From the NCBI GenBank assembly GCA_030835185.1, contig JAUQWL010000053.1, forward strand, positions 1 to 11,741: a stretch of 11,741 bases of DNA, read 5' to 3'. The position numbers and the translations under genes were made by a program. Source of the DNA: Solirubrobacterales bacterium. Its GTDB lineage: Bacteria > Actinomycetota > Thermoleophilia > Solirubrobacterales > 70-9. Positions within the stretch are counted from its first letter, which is position 1; the number at the start of each line of letters is the position of its first letter. The notes under the pieces were generated by a model. The model was not told the DNA's origin and ran no database searches. It saw only the letters and a list, made by a program, of their open reading frames with translations. Positions 1 to 6,647 of this stretch are shown here, one piece after another.

Positions 1-1182
1 TTCAGCGACGCCACGGGCAACTCGATCAGCGATGTGGACGGCAACGTCCTGATCGACTTCTGCCTCGGCGACACCGGGGCGATGACCGGGCACTCCCCGG
101 CACCGACCGTCGCTGCCGCCTCGGCACGGCTCGACCGGGGAATCACCACGATGCTGCCGAGCGAAGACGCACTGCCGCTCGGCCGGGAGATGGTCCGCCG
201 TTTCGGACTTTCCAACTGGCAGTTCTCACTCTCTGCGAGTGATGCAAACCGTTTCTCGATCAGGCTGTGTCGTGAAGTCACCGGCCGGGACAAGGTGCTG
301 GTCTTCAACCACTGTTACCACGGCTCGGTCGACGAAACCGTCGCGATGCTCAGCGACGGGAAGCCGTCCCCCAGGGTCGGCAACGTCGGACCGCCCGTTC
401 CGATCGCCGAGACCACACGGGTGGTCGAGTTCAACGATTTCGAAGGGCTCGAGCGCGAGCTCTCGTATGGTGACGTCGCCTGCGTCCTGGCCGAACCCGC
501 CCTGACCAACATCGGCATCGTACTGCCGGAACCCGGTTTCCTCGATCGTCTTCGGGAGCTGACCAGGGAGTCGGGGACACTGCTGATCATCGACGAGACC
601 CACACCTTCTGCTGCGGTCCGGGCGGCTATACGGCGGCGTACGGGCTCGAACCCGACATGATCACGATCGGCAAGCCGATCGCCGGTGGGATCCCGACGG
701 GCGCCTACGGAATGACCGACGAGCTGGCAGCCCGAGTGCTCGAGCACACGGTCTGGGAGGCTGCCGACGTCGGCGGCGTTGGAGGTACGCTGGCCGGAAA
801 CGCCCTCTCCATGGCCGCCGCCCGGGCGACACTGGAGCACGTGCTTACCGCAGAAGCCTTCGAGCGCATGATCGCGATGGCCGAGAGATTCGAGAAGGGA
901 GTCCAGTCGGTTATCGATGAGCACGAACTCGACTGGACGGTGACCCGTCTCGGTTGCCGTGTCGAGTACATGCTGGGCGCCGAGCGACCGCGATCGGGGG
1001 CCGAGGCCGCCGCAGCCTTCGATACAGCCCTTGACGCGCTGCTTCACCTCTGGATGCTCAACCGCGGCATCCTGATGACCCCGTTCCACATGATGGCGCT
1101 GATGTGCCCGGTGACCGGCGAAGCCGACGTCGACGCCCACACCCGGGCCCTCGATGAGGTCGCCACCGTACTCACCGGCTGA
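1..1182 (+). CDS. Class III PLP-dependent aminotransferase, 5' truncated by the window edge
   Basis: This is a fold-type I PLP enzyme of aminotransferase class III, the group that includes glutamate-1-semialdehyde aminomutase and omega-transaminases. The frame is open from base 1 and already reads family sequence before the first start-like codon (GTG at 34), through the typical DVDGNVLIDF segment, so the true start lies outside the window; 393 residues are visible. Counting from the GTG at 34, the segment SASDANRFSIRL (66-77) sits where the family usually has S-G-T-E-A. FNHCYHG (91-97) is the cofactor-stacking region, IIDETHT (185-191) holds the Asp that contacts the pyridine nitrogen, and Lys214 in TIGKPIAGG is the expected Schiff-base lysine. 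The T/S-D-A-N-R variant argues against a housekeeping HemL, and the substrate cannot be deduced. It ends at a TGA followed by a strong hairpin and converges on ctaA. Confidence 0.9.
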   Translation, partial: FSDATGNSISDVDGNVLIDFCLGDTGAMTGHSPAPTVAAASARLDRGITTMLPSEDALPLGREMVRRFGLSNWQFSLSASDANRFSIRLCREVTGRDKVLVFNHCYHGSVDETVAMLSDGKPSPRVGNVGPPVPIAETTRVVEFNDFEGLERELSYGDVACVLAEPALTNIGIVLPEPGFLDRLRELTRESGTLLIIDETHTFCCGPGGYTAAYGLEPDMITIGKPIAGGIPTGAYGMTDELAARVLEHTVWEAADVGGVGGTLAGNALSMAAARATLEHVLTAEAFERMIAMAERFEKGVQSVIDEHELDWTVTRLGCRVEYMLGAERPRSGAEAAAAFDTALDALLHLWMLNRGILMTPFHMMALMCPVTGEADVDAHTRALDEVATVLTG

Positions 1183-1192
1183 GCGGGCACCC

Positions 1193-1242
1193 GGTCCCGT
1201 CGTGCCCGGCCGGCCGTCCCGGTCCGGCACGACCTCGGGACC
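1193..1242. terminator. Strong hairpin between convergent genes, likely bidirectional terminator
   Basis: GGTCCCG (1193-1199) pairs with CGGGACC (1236-1242), and TCGTGCC (1200-1206) pairs with GGCACGA (1226-1232). That gives about 14 base pairs interrupted only by a three-base bulge (1233-1235), around a 19-base GC-rich loop. It lies between the stop codons of the class III aminotransferase (+) and ctaA (-), so it could end transcription from both sides. No clear T-tract follows on either strand, so it may work as a GC-rich terminator or as an mRNA 3' end protector. Confidence 0.6.
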
Positions 1243-1268
1243 ACCCGCCCGGGGCGGTACCGTGGCAT

Positions 1269-2198
1269 CTACGGTTGCGCTGCAGAGAGCGTGATGTCTC
1301 GATCCTTGATCTGCCCGGCCGTGGCCACCGACCAGAGGACGGCCAGCCAGATGAGGGTGGCGGAGGCCACGTGGAACCAGACCATGATGGCCGGCAGCTC
1401 CAGGAGCCACTGGGTGATACCGAGCCCTATCTGGAACACGATCAGGCCGAAAGTGAAGAGCAGCGGCCGGATCGCCCTGCGATCACCGCCTTTGCGCATG
1501 AGGAAGACGACCACGACCACGAGGGCGATCGCGAAGATCACCGCCATCGCGGCATGTCTCTGGACGATCCACTCGAGGGTATCTTCACCCTTGAAGTCGA
1601 AACGTCTGACCAGCTCCTTGTCGTGGTCGCCGGGGTGGGGGCCGGAGGCGGTTGCGATCGTGCCCAGCAGGACGGTCAGCTGTCCGAACGGGATCAGCGC
1701 CCGCACCGCCCAGACGCCGAAGAAGTCGGTCGAGAATCTTCGTTCCCCCGGCTCGTAGCGCGAACACCAGAAGAGGGCGAAGGCGGCGTCCAGCAGGATC
1801 ATCGAGAGCAGGAAGTGTCCGATCACCAACTCGGGTGGAAGGTGGTACTTGACGACGAAAGCGCCCAGGATGGCCTGACAGACGACCCCCAGCGGCAGCA
1901 GTCCCCCGAACAACGCGAGATGCCACCGGAAGGGCTTCCGGAAGAAAGCGAGCGCAGAGGCGGCGATCACCACGACGCTGACGATCCCGGTGACCAGCCG
2001 GTTTCCGTACTCGATCCACGCGTTGAGCTGTGAAGGTGCCACGTAGCCCCCGTAGCACTTGGGCCAGTCGGGGCAGCCGAGTCCGGAGGCGGTCAATCGC
2101 ACGGCTGCACCGGTGAATACGATCAACGTGAGCACCACCAGGGCAATCGTCGTCACCTTGGCGTAGCGATCAGGGGATATCTCGAGGCGCTTGAGCAT
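1269..2198 (-). CDS. ctaA: Heme A synthase (COX15/CtaA family)
   Basis: This membrane monooxygenase converts the C8 methyl of heme O to the formyl group of heme A for aa3-type oxidases. The 309-residue protein has about eight hydrophobic helices. Family marks are GLGCPDWPKC (39-48) with the Cys pair 42/48, the Glu63 region WIEYGNRLVTG, and His128 (VIGHFLLS), His215 (VQRHAAM) and His276 (VWFHVAS), which match heme-ligand histidines. The first ligand position, His60 in Bacillus CtaA, is Asn66 here; from memory this IEFGNR-type variant is common in actinobacterial CtaA. The ATG at 2198 is chosen because the helix-1 leader starts there, AGGGA lies just upstream, and the frame farther upstream runs through the cytochrome gene. 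It starts 47 bases after the diheme cytochrome stop, so the two are probably cotranscribed. Confidence 0.93.
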   Translation of the reverse strand: MLKRLEISPDRYAKVTTIALVVLTLIVFTGAAVRLTASGLGCPDWPKCYGGYVAPSQLNAWIEYGNRLVTGIVSVVVIAASALAFFRKPFRWHLALFGGLLPLGVVCQAILGAFVVKYHLPPELVIGHFLLSMILLDAAFALFWCSRYEPGERRFSTDFFGVWAVRALIPFGQLTVLLGTIATASGPHPGDHDKELVRRFDFKGEDTLEWIVQRHAAMAVIFAIALVVVVVFLMRKGGDRRAIRPLLFTFGLIVFQIGLGITQWLLELPAIMVWFHVASATLIWLAVLWSVATAGQIKDRDITLSAAQP

Positions 2199-2245
2199 GG
2201 TTCCCTGGCTCGGCGCCGGATCCGGGGCTGGTCGCAGCGGCCGGT

Positions 2246-2956
2246 TCAGCCGCCGTTGCCGCTCGAGCCAGGGCCGACGAGAAAGTCGATCAGCTGCTCC
2301 AGCTCCTGCGGGGGAAGGCTGGAATAGCGGTCGGGCATGACCGCGTTTTCGTAGCCTTTCGCCTTTGTGGCATTCGGGTCGACGATGGCTTCCTCGACCT
2401 TGGCCCGGGACATCCCGGGGAGCACTTCGTCCAGGTCGGGTCCGAGCACACCGGCCGACTGTGCGGCGGCGAAGGTGTGACAGCTGCCGCAACCCTGGTC
2501 GGCGTAGATCTGGGCGCCCTGGCCTTCACCCGGGGCGACCGGAGGCTTGACACCCGGAACGCCGGCGTAGCGGGCTACATAGGCGGCGACGTCCTGGAGG
2601 TCGTTTCCGGTGACGATGTCGGCCGGCATGCTGATCCCGGGGTAGCCCTGCACCGAGGGGCGGGGGTGCTCGATCTGGTACCGGACGATGCCCTTGATGG
2701 TGTCTTCGTCCATACCGGCCTCGCGTGCGGCGGCGAATGCGGTGTCGAGGTTCGGTCCCTGGACACCCTGGCTGGCGGCCTGTTCCATCACGTGGCAAGT
2801 CCCGCACTTGGCGTTGAAGAGCTGACGGCCGCGGTCCTGGAAGCCGCCGGAGATGTCAGCCGACGTGTCGGCGCCGCAGCCGGCCACGAGGGCGGAAAGT
2901 AGTCCGATCGAGACGAGGAGAGTGGAAAGTTTTGCGGCAGTTCGGGTTCGCGTCAT
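2246..2956 (-). CDS. Diheme c-type cytochrome, predicted lipoprotein
   Basis: This 236-residue electron carrier is exported and lipid-anchored. The N-terminus has basic residues, a hydrophobic stretch and the lipobox LVAGC with Cys27. Two class I cytochrome c domains follow. Domain 1 (about 38-131) has CGTCH at 51-55 and a likely axial Met110 in GISMPAD. Domain 2 (about 143-228) has CGSCH at 156-160 and a likely axial Met207 in NAVMPD, then the usual C-terminal helix (LPPQELEQLIDFL). The domains are joined by a Pro/Gly-rich linker, suggesting a tandem duplication or fusion. It could donate electrons to a CuA-type subunit II or link a bc complex to an oxidase. The subunit II encoded nearby lacks CuA, so the real partner is unknown. 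It is followed by ctaA and has AGGAA about 11 bases before its ATG. Confidence 0.9.
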   Translation of the reverse strand: MTRTRTAAKLSTLLVSIGLLSALVAGCGADTSADISGGFQDRGRQLFNAKCGTCHVMEQAASQGVQGPNLDTAFAAAREAGMDEDTIKGIVRYQIEHPRPSVQGYPGISMPADIVTGNDLQDVAAYVARYAGVPGVKPPVAPGEGQGAQIYADQGCGSCHTFAAAQSAGVLGPDLDEVLPGMSRAKVEEAIVDPNATKAKGYENAVMPDRYSSLPPQELEQLIDFLVGPGSSGNGG

Positions 2957-2980
2957 GGTTCAGAGGATTCCTGAAGGCAT

Positions 2981-2986
2981 CCTATA
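2981..2986 (-). promoter_or_regulatory. Candidate -10 box for the diheme cytochrome-ctaA transcript
   Basis: On the minus strand this reads TATAGG, followed by AT. It lies 24 bases before the ATG at 2956, with the AGGAA ribosome-binding sequence (2968-2972) in between. No convincing -35 hexamer is seen at 16-18 bases, so the call rests on the -10 and its position in the divergent gap. Confidence 0.3.
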
Positions 2987-3022
2987 GACCGCTGCCCCCG
3001 TCACGTCTGCTGATGCATGAAG

Positions 3023-3028
3023 TAGGCT
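3023..3028 (+). promoter_or_regulatory. Candidate -10 box for the CBS-domain gene
   Basis: TAGGCT fits the actinobacterial TANNNT pattern and lies about 36 bases before the ATG at 3064, leaving room for the GGAAAGG ribosome-binding sequence. No good -35 box is visible, so this is a weak call. Confidence 0.25.
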
Positions 3029-3063
3029 GGCAACGAACGTCACAAGCGCACGGAAAGGCAGAT

Positions 3064-3462
3064 ATGAGGGTCAGCGTGGGGATGTCGGATGTGGTTCTGA
3101 GGGTCGGACCGGACCATACGCTGCGCGACGCGGCGTCACGGATGGTGGGCCACGGGGTCGGTGCCGCGATCGTCGAGGACGAGAACTGGCCTGTGCCGCG
3201 GATCATCACCGAACGCGACATCCTCAAGGCTCTCGGTACCGGGCTCGATCCCGATTCGGAAAAGGTCAGCGACCACATGAGCGAAAGCGTCATCACCGCT
3301 TCCCCGGAGTGGAGCATGGAGCGGGCGGCGATGGAGATGTCGAGGCGGAACATCCGCCACCTTGCGATCTACCGCGACGGAGAGCTGGTCGGCGTGCTTT
3401 CGATGCGCGACATCATGAGGGTGTGGACCAGTGACGGGGCCACCTCGGGCGGACCGCCCTGA
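3064..3462 (+). CDS. Two-CBS-domain protein (Bateman module)
   Basis: This 132-residue soluble protein consists almost entirely of two CBS domains, about residues 5-57 and 66-122. The module usually binds adenine nucleotides and acts as an energy or redox sensor. Typical pieces are HTLRDAASRM and RIITERDILKAL in the first domain, and VSDHMSESVITASPEWSM, IRHLAIYRDGELVGVLSMRDIM in the second. The loop PVPRIITERD has Arg where the family usually has Gly. The ATG at 3064 is chosen because GGAAAGG sits about six bases upstream and the domain begins right after it; an in-frame ATG at 3013 would add a 17-residue tail of no family character. The gene diverges from the diheme cytochrome gene. No effector domain is attached, so its partner is unknown; respiratory control is only a guess from position. 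Confidence 0.88.
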   Translation: MRVSVGMSDVVLRVGPDHTLRDAASRMVGHGVGAAIVEDENWPVPRIITERDILKALGTGLDPDSEKVSDHMSESVITASPEWSMERAAMEMSRRNIRHLAIYRDGELVGVLSMRDIMRVWTSDGATSGGPP

Positions 3463-3477
3463 GGGTTTCCGACTCTC

Positions 3478-3489
3478 GGGGGAGCCCCC
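3478..3489. terminator. Short GC hairpin between convergent genes
   Basis: GGGGGAGCCCCC can form a four-base-pair stem with a four-base loop, 15 bases after the CBS-gene stop. The gene on the other side ends at 3576, so the 113-base gap is a convergent 3' region. The stem is short and lacks a T-tract. Apart from this hairpin I see nothing definite in 3463-3575. Confidence 0.25.
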
Positions 3490-3575
3490 TCAAGTGGAGT
3501 GCTGCGGCGGTCCCGGCCCGCGCGGCTCCTGCCTGACACACCAGCCGCTTAGCTGCTCCCGCTGAACGGTGAAGA

Positions 3576-3866
3576 TCAGTCCCGGCCAGGAGGGCCGAAG
3601 CTCTCGACCGGGAGTTCGGCCCGGATCTCTTCCTGCTCGCGCGGCAGGCTGTAGAAGGAGCGCCTGCCCTTCCTGGCGAAGCTGCGAAGCGCGAAGAAGG
3701 TGAAGATCGCGCCCACTACCGCGTAGGACCAGACCGGCAGGAAAAAGCCGGTCGCGAAGGTGCCGGCCAGCAGACCGAGGATTCCGAAAGCCAGCAGCGC
3801 CGGTGCCCAGGAGGGGGCGGGCAGCTGGATGGTCTCGGTCGGCTCGATTATCTGTGACTTTTCCAT
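3576..3866 (-). CDS. Small two-helix membrane protein, possible cytochrome oxidase subunit IV-like
   Basis: This 96-residue protein has a hydrophilic N-terminus (about 1-20), two predicted membrane helices (about 22-43 and 45-62, FGILGLLAGTFATGFFLPVW and AVVGAIFTFFALRSF), and a basic then acidic cytosolic-looking tail. I do not recognise a catalytic motif. It is the last gene of the subunit II-subunit I-ctaB run and starts 16 bases after the stop of the 37-residue protein, so it is probably cotranscribed. Actinobacterial oxidase loci often carry a small membrane subunit IV (CtaF), but that protein is longer and usually has four helices; equivalence is inferred from position only. A GAGG lies 15 bases before the ATG, a long spacing, so initiation may depend on translational coupling. 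Confidence 0.72.
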   Translation of the reverse strand: MEKSQIIEPTETIQLPAPSWAPALLAFGILGLLAGTFATGFFLPVWSYAVVGAIFTFFALRSFARKGRRSFYSLPREQEEIRAELPVESFGPPGRD

Positions 3867-3882
3867 GGAAGTCGGTCGGACC

Positions 3883-3996
3883 TCAGGCGGCCAGGTAGAG
3901 CGTTGCGAAAAAGAAGGTGAATGCGAAGATCGCCGCTGAACCCGCGCCGATCAGCATCCCGGACGAGAAGTTTCTCTTGGTGCGCTCGCGATCCAT
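3883..3996 (-). CDS. 37-residue single-helix membrane microprotein in the oxidase operon
   Basis: A short open frame runs from an ATG at 3996 to a TGA at 3883-3885. It begins MDRERTKRNFSSG, a strongly basic start, and continues as one hydrophobic helix (about residues 14-36, ending ATLYLAA). The predicted topology is cytosolic N-terminus with one membrane span. It starts 13 bases after the ctaB stop and ends 16 bases before the next gene, filling the gap exactly as an operon member would. No clear Shine-Dalgarno sequence is present, so coupling to ctaB translation is likely. Small charged-then-hydrophobic proteins after ctaB occur in other oxidase operons (CoxF-like proteins of alphaproteobacteria), and the K/R-R-N start is similar in style. 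Homology cannot be claimed from this length. It could be an oxidase assembly factor or a minor subunit. Confidence 0.6.
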   Translation of the reverse strand: MDRERTKRNFSSGMLIGAGSAAIFAFTFFFATLYLAA

Positions 3997-4009
3997 GGCC
4001 GGAGTTTTA

Positions 4010-4948
4010 TCAGGCGACCGCGTCGACGGCCATCGCCACGAAGAGCAGGGCGAGGTAGGCGAGCGAGTAGAGGTAGGTACGCAGGTTCTGTGGCTTCGCC
4101 GGGTGACGGAAAAGCTGGAGTGAAAAGGCGATGAAGATTGCCCCGAGGACGACCGCGCTTATGAGGTAGATCAGACCGAGCAAACCCGTGAAGAAGGGCC
4201 CCAGGGTCACGGCGAACATGATGAAGGTGTAAATCAGTATCTGCCGACGGGTCTCCGCTTCGCCCTTGACCACGGGCAGCATCGGGACTCCGGTGCGCTC
4301 GTAGTCCTCCTTGATCATCAGCGAGAGTGCCCAGAAGTGGGGCGGGGTCCAGAAGAAGATGATCAGGAAGGGCCAGAGGGCCTCGACGGTCAGACCGCCG
4401 GTTGCGGCCGCCCAGCCGACCAGCGGCGGCACCGCGCCGGCACTGCCGCCGATGACGATGTTCTGCGGCGTGATCGGCTTGAGCCAGATCGTGTACAGAA
4501 AGACGTAGCCGAACAGACCGACCATGGCCAGTGCCGCGGCCGGCAGGTTGACCGTAATCCAGAGCTGGATGAAGGCAGCCACCCCGAGGGTGATGCCGAA
4601 AATGAGGCCGTGAGCGGGGCTGATGCGGCCGTTGACCAGCGGTCGGGCGCTGGTCCGGGCCATGCGGGCATCGCTCTCGCGGTCGACGAAGTGATTGATC
4701 GCTCCGGCGCCACCGGCGGCGAGATAGCCACCGAGCATGGTCCACAGGATCGTGGAGAGCGGCGGTCCGGAAGGGTCGGCGACGAACATGGTCGTGACCG
4801 TGGTCAGGAGCAGCAGGCTGATGATCCGGGGCTTGGTGAGGGTGATGTAATCGCGAGCTACGGAAAGCACGTCATGGAGAGGGGTCGGCTGGGCAGTTTC
4901 GACTGCGCTTCGCATGTGCGCGCCGCGCACCTCGAGACGGTCGATCAT
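4010..4948 (-). CDS. ctaB: Protoheme IX farnesyltransferase (heme O synthase, UbiA family)
   Basis: This integral membrane prenyltransferase adds a farnesyl group to heme B, giving heme O, the substrate of CtaA. The 312-residue product has about nine membrane helices. The first Asp-rich motif is NHFVDRESDARMARTSARP (85-103, with N85, D89, D93). The second conserved loop is the heme O synthase form WTPPHFWALSL (200-210) followed by DYERTGVPMLPVVKG (215-229), which separates it from UbiA enzymes of quinone synthesis. All expected residues look intact. The ATG at 4948 lies four bases after the subunit I stop, supporting translational coupling; an in-frame ATG at 4915 is an alternative because neither start has a strong ribosome-binding sequence. 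It is odd for an intact heme O synthase to be cotranscribed with oxidase subunits that appear unable to hold heme A normally. Confidence 0.95.
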   Translation of the reverse strand: MIDRLEVRGAHMRSAVETAQPTPLHDVLSVARDYITLTKPRIISLLLLTTVTTMFVADPSGPPLSTILWTMLGGYLAAGGAGAINHFVDRESDARMARTSARPLVNGRISPAHGLIFGITLGVAAFIQLWITVNLPAAALAMVGLFGYVFLYTIWLKPITPQNIVIGGSAGAVPPLVGWAAATGGLTVEALWPFLIIFFWTPPHFWALSLMIKEDYERTGVPMLPVVKGEAETRRQILIYTFIMFAVTLGPFFTGLLGLIYLISAVVLGAIFIAFSLQLFRHPAKPQNLRTYLYSLAYLALLFVAMAVDAVA

Positions 4949-4952
4949 TCGT

Positions 4953-6647
4953 TCAGGCTACCGGCTGGCTTTCGCCGGCCGGGGTTTCCTGCCCGGCTTC
5001 GCGTCGTACGAGCGATTCGCGGATGTCCCGCATCGGCTGCGCGCTGCGAACATCGGGCAGCACATCGAAATTGTGCTGCTCCGGCGGTGAGAGGGCCAGC
5101 CACTCGAGTGATTCGCCGCGCCAGGGATCGGGCGTGGCGGCGGCACCCGCTTCGCGGCTGCGGATCAGGTTGCCGATGGCCAGGAGGATTCCGATGAAGA
5201 GCACGACGGTGCCCAGGGTGGCAACCAGGTTGAAACCGGCTACGTCCTCGTCGGCAAAGAAGCGGTAGGAGTCGGTGACCTGGTCTTCGACTCCGGCACC
5301 GAAGAGCGGCACCAGGGCGATCAGCGAGCCGGCGAACATGACCCAGAAGGAGATCTTTGCGCGCTGTTCATCGAGCATGCGCCCGGTCATCTTCGGGTAC
5401 CAGTAGGAAATCGCTGCAAACCCTCCGAAGAGAGCGAATCCGATCAGGGTGAAGTGGGTAGCGGCCCAGGCGTCGTAAGTCTGCTGGAGCTGCGACCCCA
5501 CCGCGATCGTCGACTGGCTCACTTCGACGGCCAGCCCGATCGACGCCAGGGACAGCGCACCCATCGCAAAGCGCAGCGGCGCGCGCATCTGGAAATCACT
5601 GGAGGAGACCGCGGAAATCAGGTTGTAGAAGATCAGGCCGAACGGCACGATCAGCGATATGGACATGACCATCGCGTAGTACTTCCAGCCGCTCCCGAGC
5701 GGTGCGGTGATCATGTTCTGGGTCCACGCCAGGGTTCCGATAGTGGCGATCGCAGCCAGGGAGCCGATTACGGTCTCCCTGCCGGGCAGTGGTCTCCTGG
5801 TGAAGGTCTGGACGACCTCGGAGATCGCACCGAGCATCGTGACCGCGACGCCCATGTAGGCACCGGTGAAGAAGATGAAGCTGAGGTGCTGCCAGAGCAG
5901 CGGTGCTCCTCCGGCCCCGCCGGTGAAAAAGCTGCCCCCGAGCTGCCGGTCGATCATCAGCATGGTCAGAGCGGCGAGGAATATCGGGACGATGACGACC
6001 ATCTGCCAGGCGACGATTGCCGCGCTCCAGACGAAGATCGGCGCACGGCGCCAGGCCATTCCCGGGGCGCGCAGGTTGCGGACCGTGACCAGGAGGTCGA
6101 TCGACAGGAGCAACAGTCCCAGCGTGATCATGCCGGTGGCGGCGATCCAGGCATCGACGCCGTTGTTCGGGGTGAAGACTTCCTGCGAGAGCGGGGGGAA
6201 CGGGTTGATGCCGGCTTCGGGCGGCGTGAAAAGGAAGGTCGCATACAGCAGGAAGCCCCCGATGATGAACATCCAGAGGCCGGTCTGGCCGAGGCGGGGC
6301 AGAGCGGTTCCCCGACTCCCGATCTGAAGCGGCGTCACGTAGTAGAGAAGACCGATACATAGCGGCAGGGCGAAGAGGAAGATCGCGGTCGTTCCGTATA
6401 CGGAGAGCAGCCGGTCGAAGGTGACGGCATTGAGGAAGACGTTCTCCGGAACTGCGAGCTGGAGCCGGACGATGACCAGTTCGAACGCGGCGAGAAAGGC
6501 CGATCCGAACGCGGCCGAGATGAGGATGAGCGAGATGACTTTGTGGTCGGGGCTGGTGGCCAGCCGTGACCACCCGGGGCTGTCCTGAGACTCACCGCCG
6601 GCGATTTCCGGACGGGTCGGCGGCATCGTGGTCGGATAGCTGCTCAT
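4953..6647 (-). CDS. ctaD: Heme-copper oxidase subunit I homologue lacking five of six metal-ligand histidines
   Basis: This 564-residue, about 12-helix protein aligns along its whole length with aa3-type subunit I. Scaffold motifs remain: SPDHK (32-36), RLQLAVP (61-67), PLQIG (106-110), PRL (117-119), FPPLS (150-154), DR (233-234), LLWQHL (250-255), YWYPKMTGRM (415-424) and a C-terminal ESLEW...SPPEQHNF (512-527). The active-site positions are replaced. Helix II has Tyr84 for the heme a His. Helix VI has TGAYM (261-265) for HPEVY. Helix VII has WTQNM for WAHHM (Gln310, Asn311). Helix X has HFT for HFH, keeping His398 but losing the heme a ligand at Thr400. D- and K-channel residues are Gly113 and Ile339, and the propionate-binding Arg pair is Asp455-Gln456. 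It cannot be a normal oxygen reductase. It overlaps the subunit II stop by four bases (ATGA). Confidence 0.93.
   Translation of the reverse strand: MSSYPTTMPPTRPEIAGGESQDSPGWSRLATSPDHKVISLILISAAFGSAFLAAFELVIVRLQLAVPENVFLNAVTFDRLLSVYGTTAIFLFALPLCIGLLYYVTPLQIGSRGTALPRLGQTGLWMFIIGGFLLYATFLFTPPEAGINPFPPLSQEVFTPNNGVDAWIAATGMITLGLLLLSIDLLVTVRNLRAPGMAWRRAPIFVWSAAIVAWQMVVIVPIFLAALTMLMIDRQLGGSFFTGGAGGAPLLWQHLSFIFFTGAYMGVAVTMLGAISEVVQTFTRRPLPGRETVIGSLAAIATIGTLAWTQNMITAPLGSGWKYYAMVMSISLIVPFGLIFYNLISAVSSSDFQMRAPLRFAMGALSLASIGLAVEVSQSTIAVGSQLQQTYDAWAATHFTLIGFALFGGFAAISYWYPKMTGRMLDEQRAKISFWVMFAGSLIALVPLFGAGVEDQVTDSYRFFADEDVAGFNLVATLGTVVLFIGILLAIGNLIRSREAGAAATPDPWRGESLEWLALSPPEQHNFDVLPDVRSAQPMRDIRESLVRREAGQETPAGESQPVA

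Noticed and set aside
226..1410. Long open frame on the minus strand across the class III aminotransferase
   Set aside because: It is low-complexity Arg/Gly/His-rich antisense sequence with no family signal, overlapping a clear plus-strand gene; typical of high-GC DNA.
2199..2492. N-terminal extension of heme A synthase by 98 codons
   Set aside because: The extra sequence overlaps the cytochrome c gene in another frame and has no family similarity; the natural start is at 2198.
2932..3063. Upstream start for the CBS-domain protein
   Set aside because: The extension overlaps the start of the divergent cytochrome gene and has no domain character, while a good ribosome-binding sequence precedes the ATG at 3064.
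5454..6573. Long open frames on both other readings across subunit I (5454-6362 plus, 5596-6573 minus)
   Set aside because: Compositionally biased shadows of the subunit I gene with no recognisable domains.
4953..6647. Subunit I as a nitric oxide reductase, cbb3 or quinol oxidase variant
   Set aside because: Those types all keep the heme and CuB/FeB histidines, and the retained motifs and C-terminus here are of the aa3 type.
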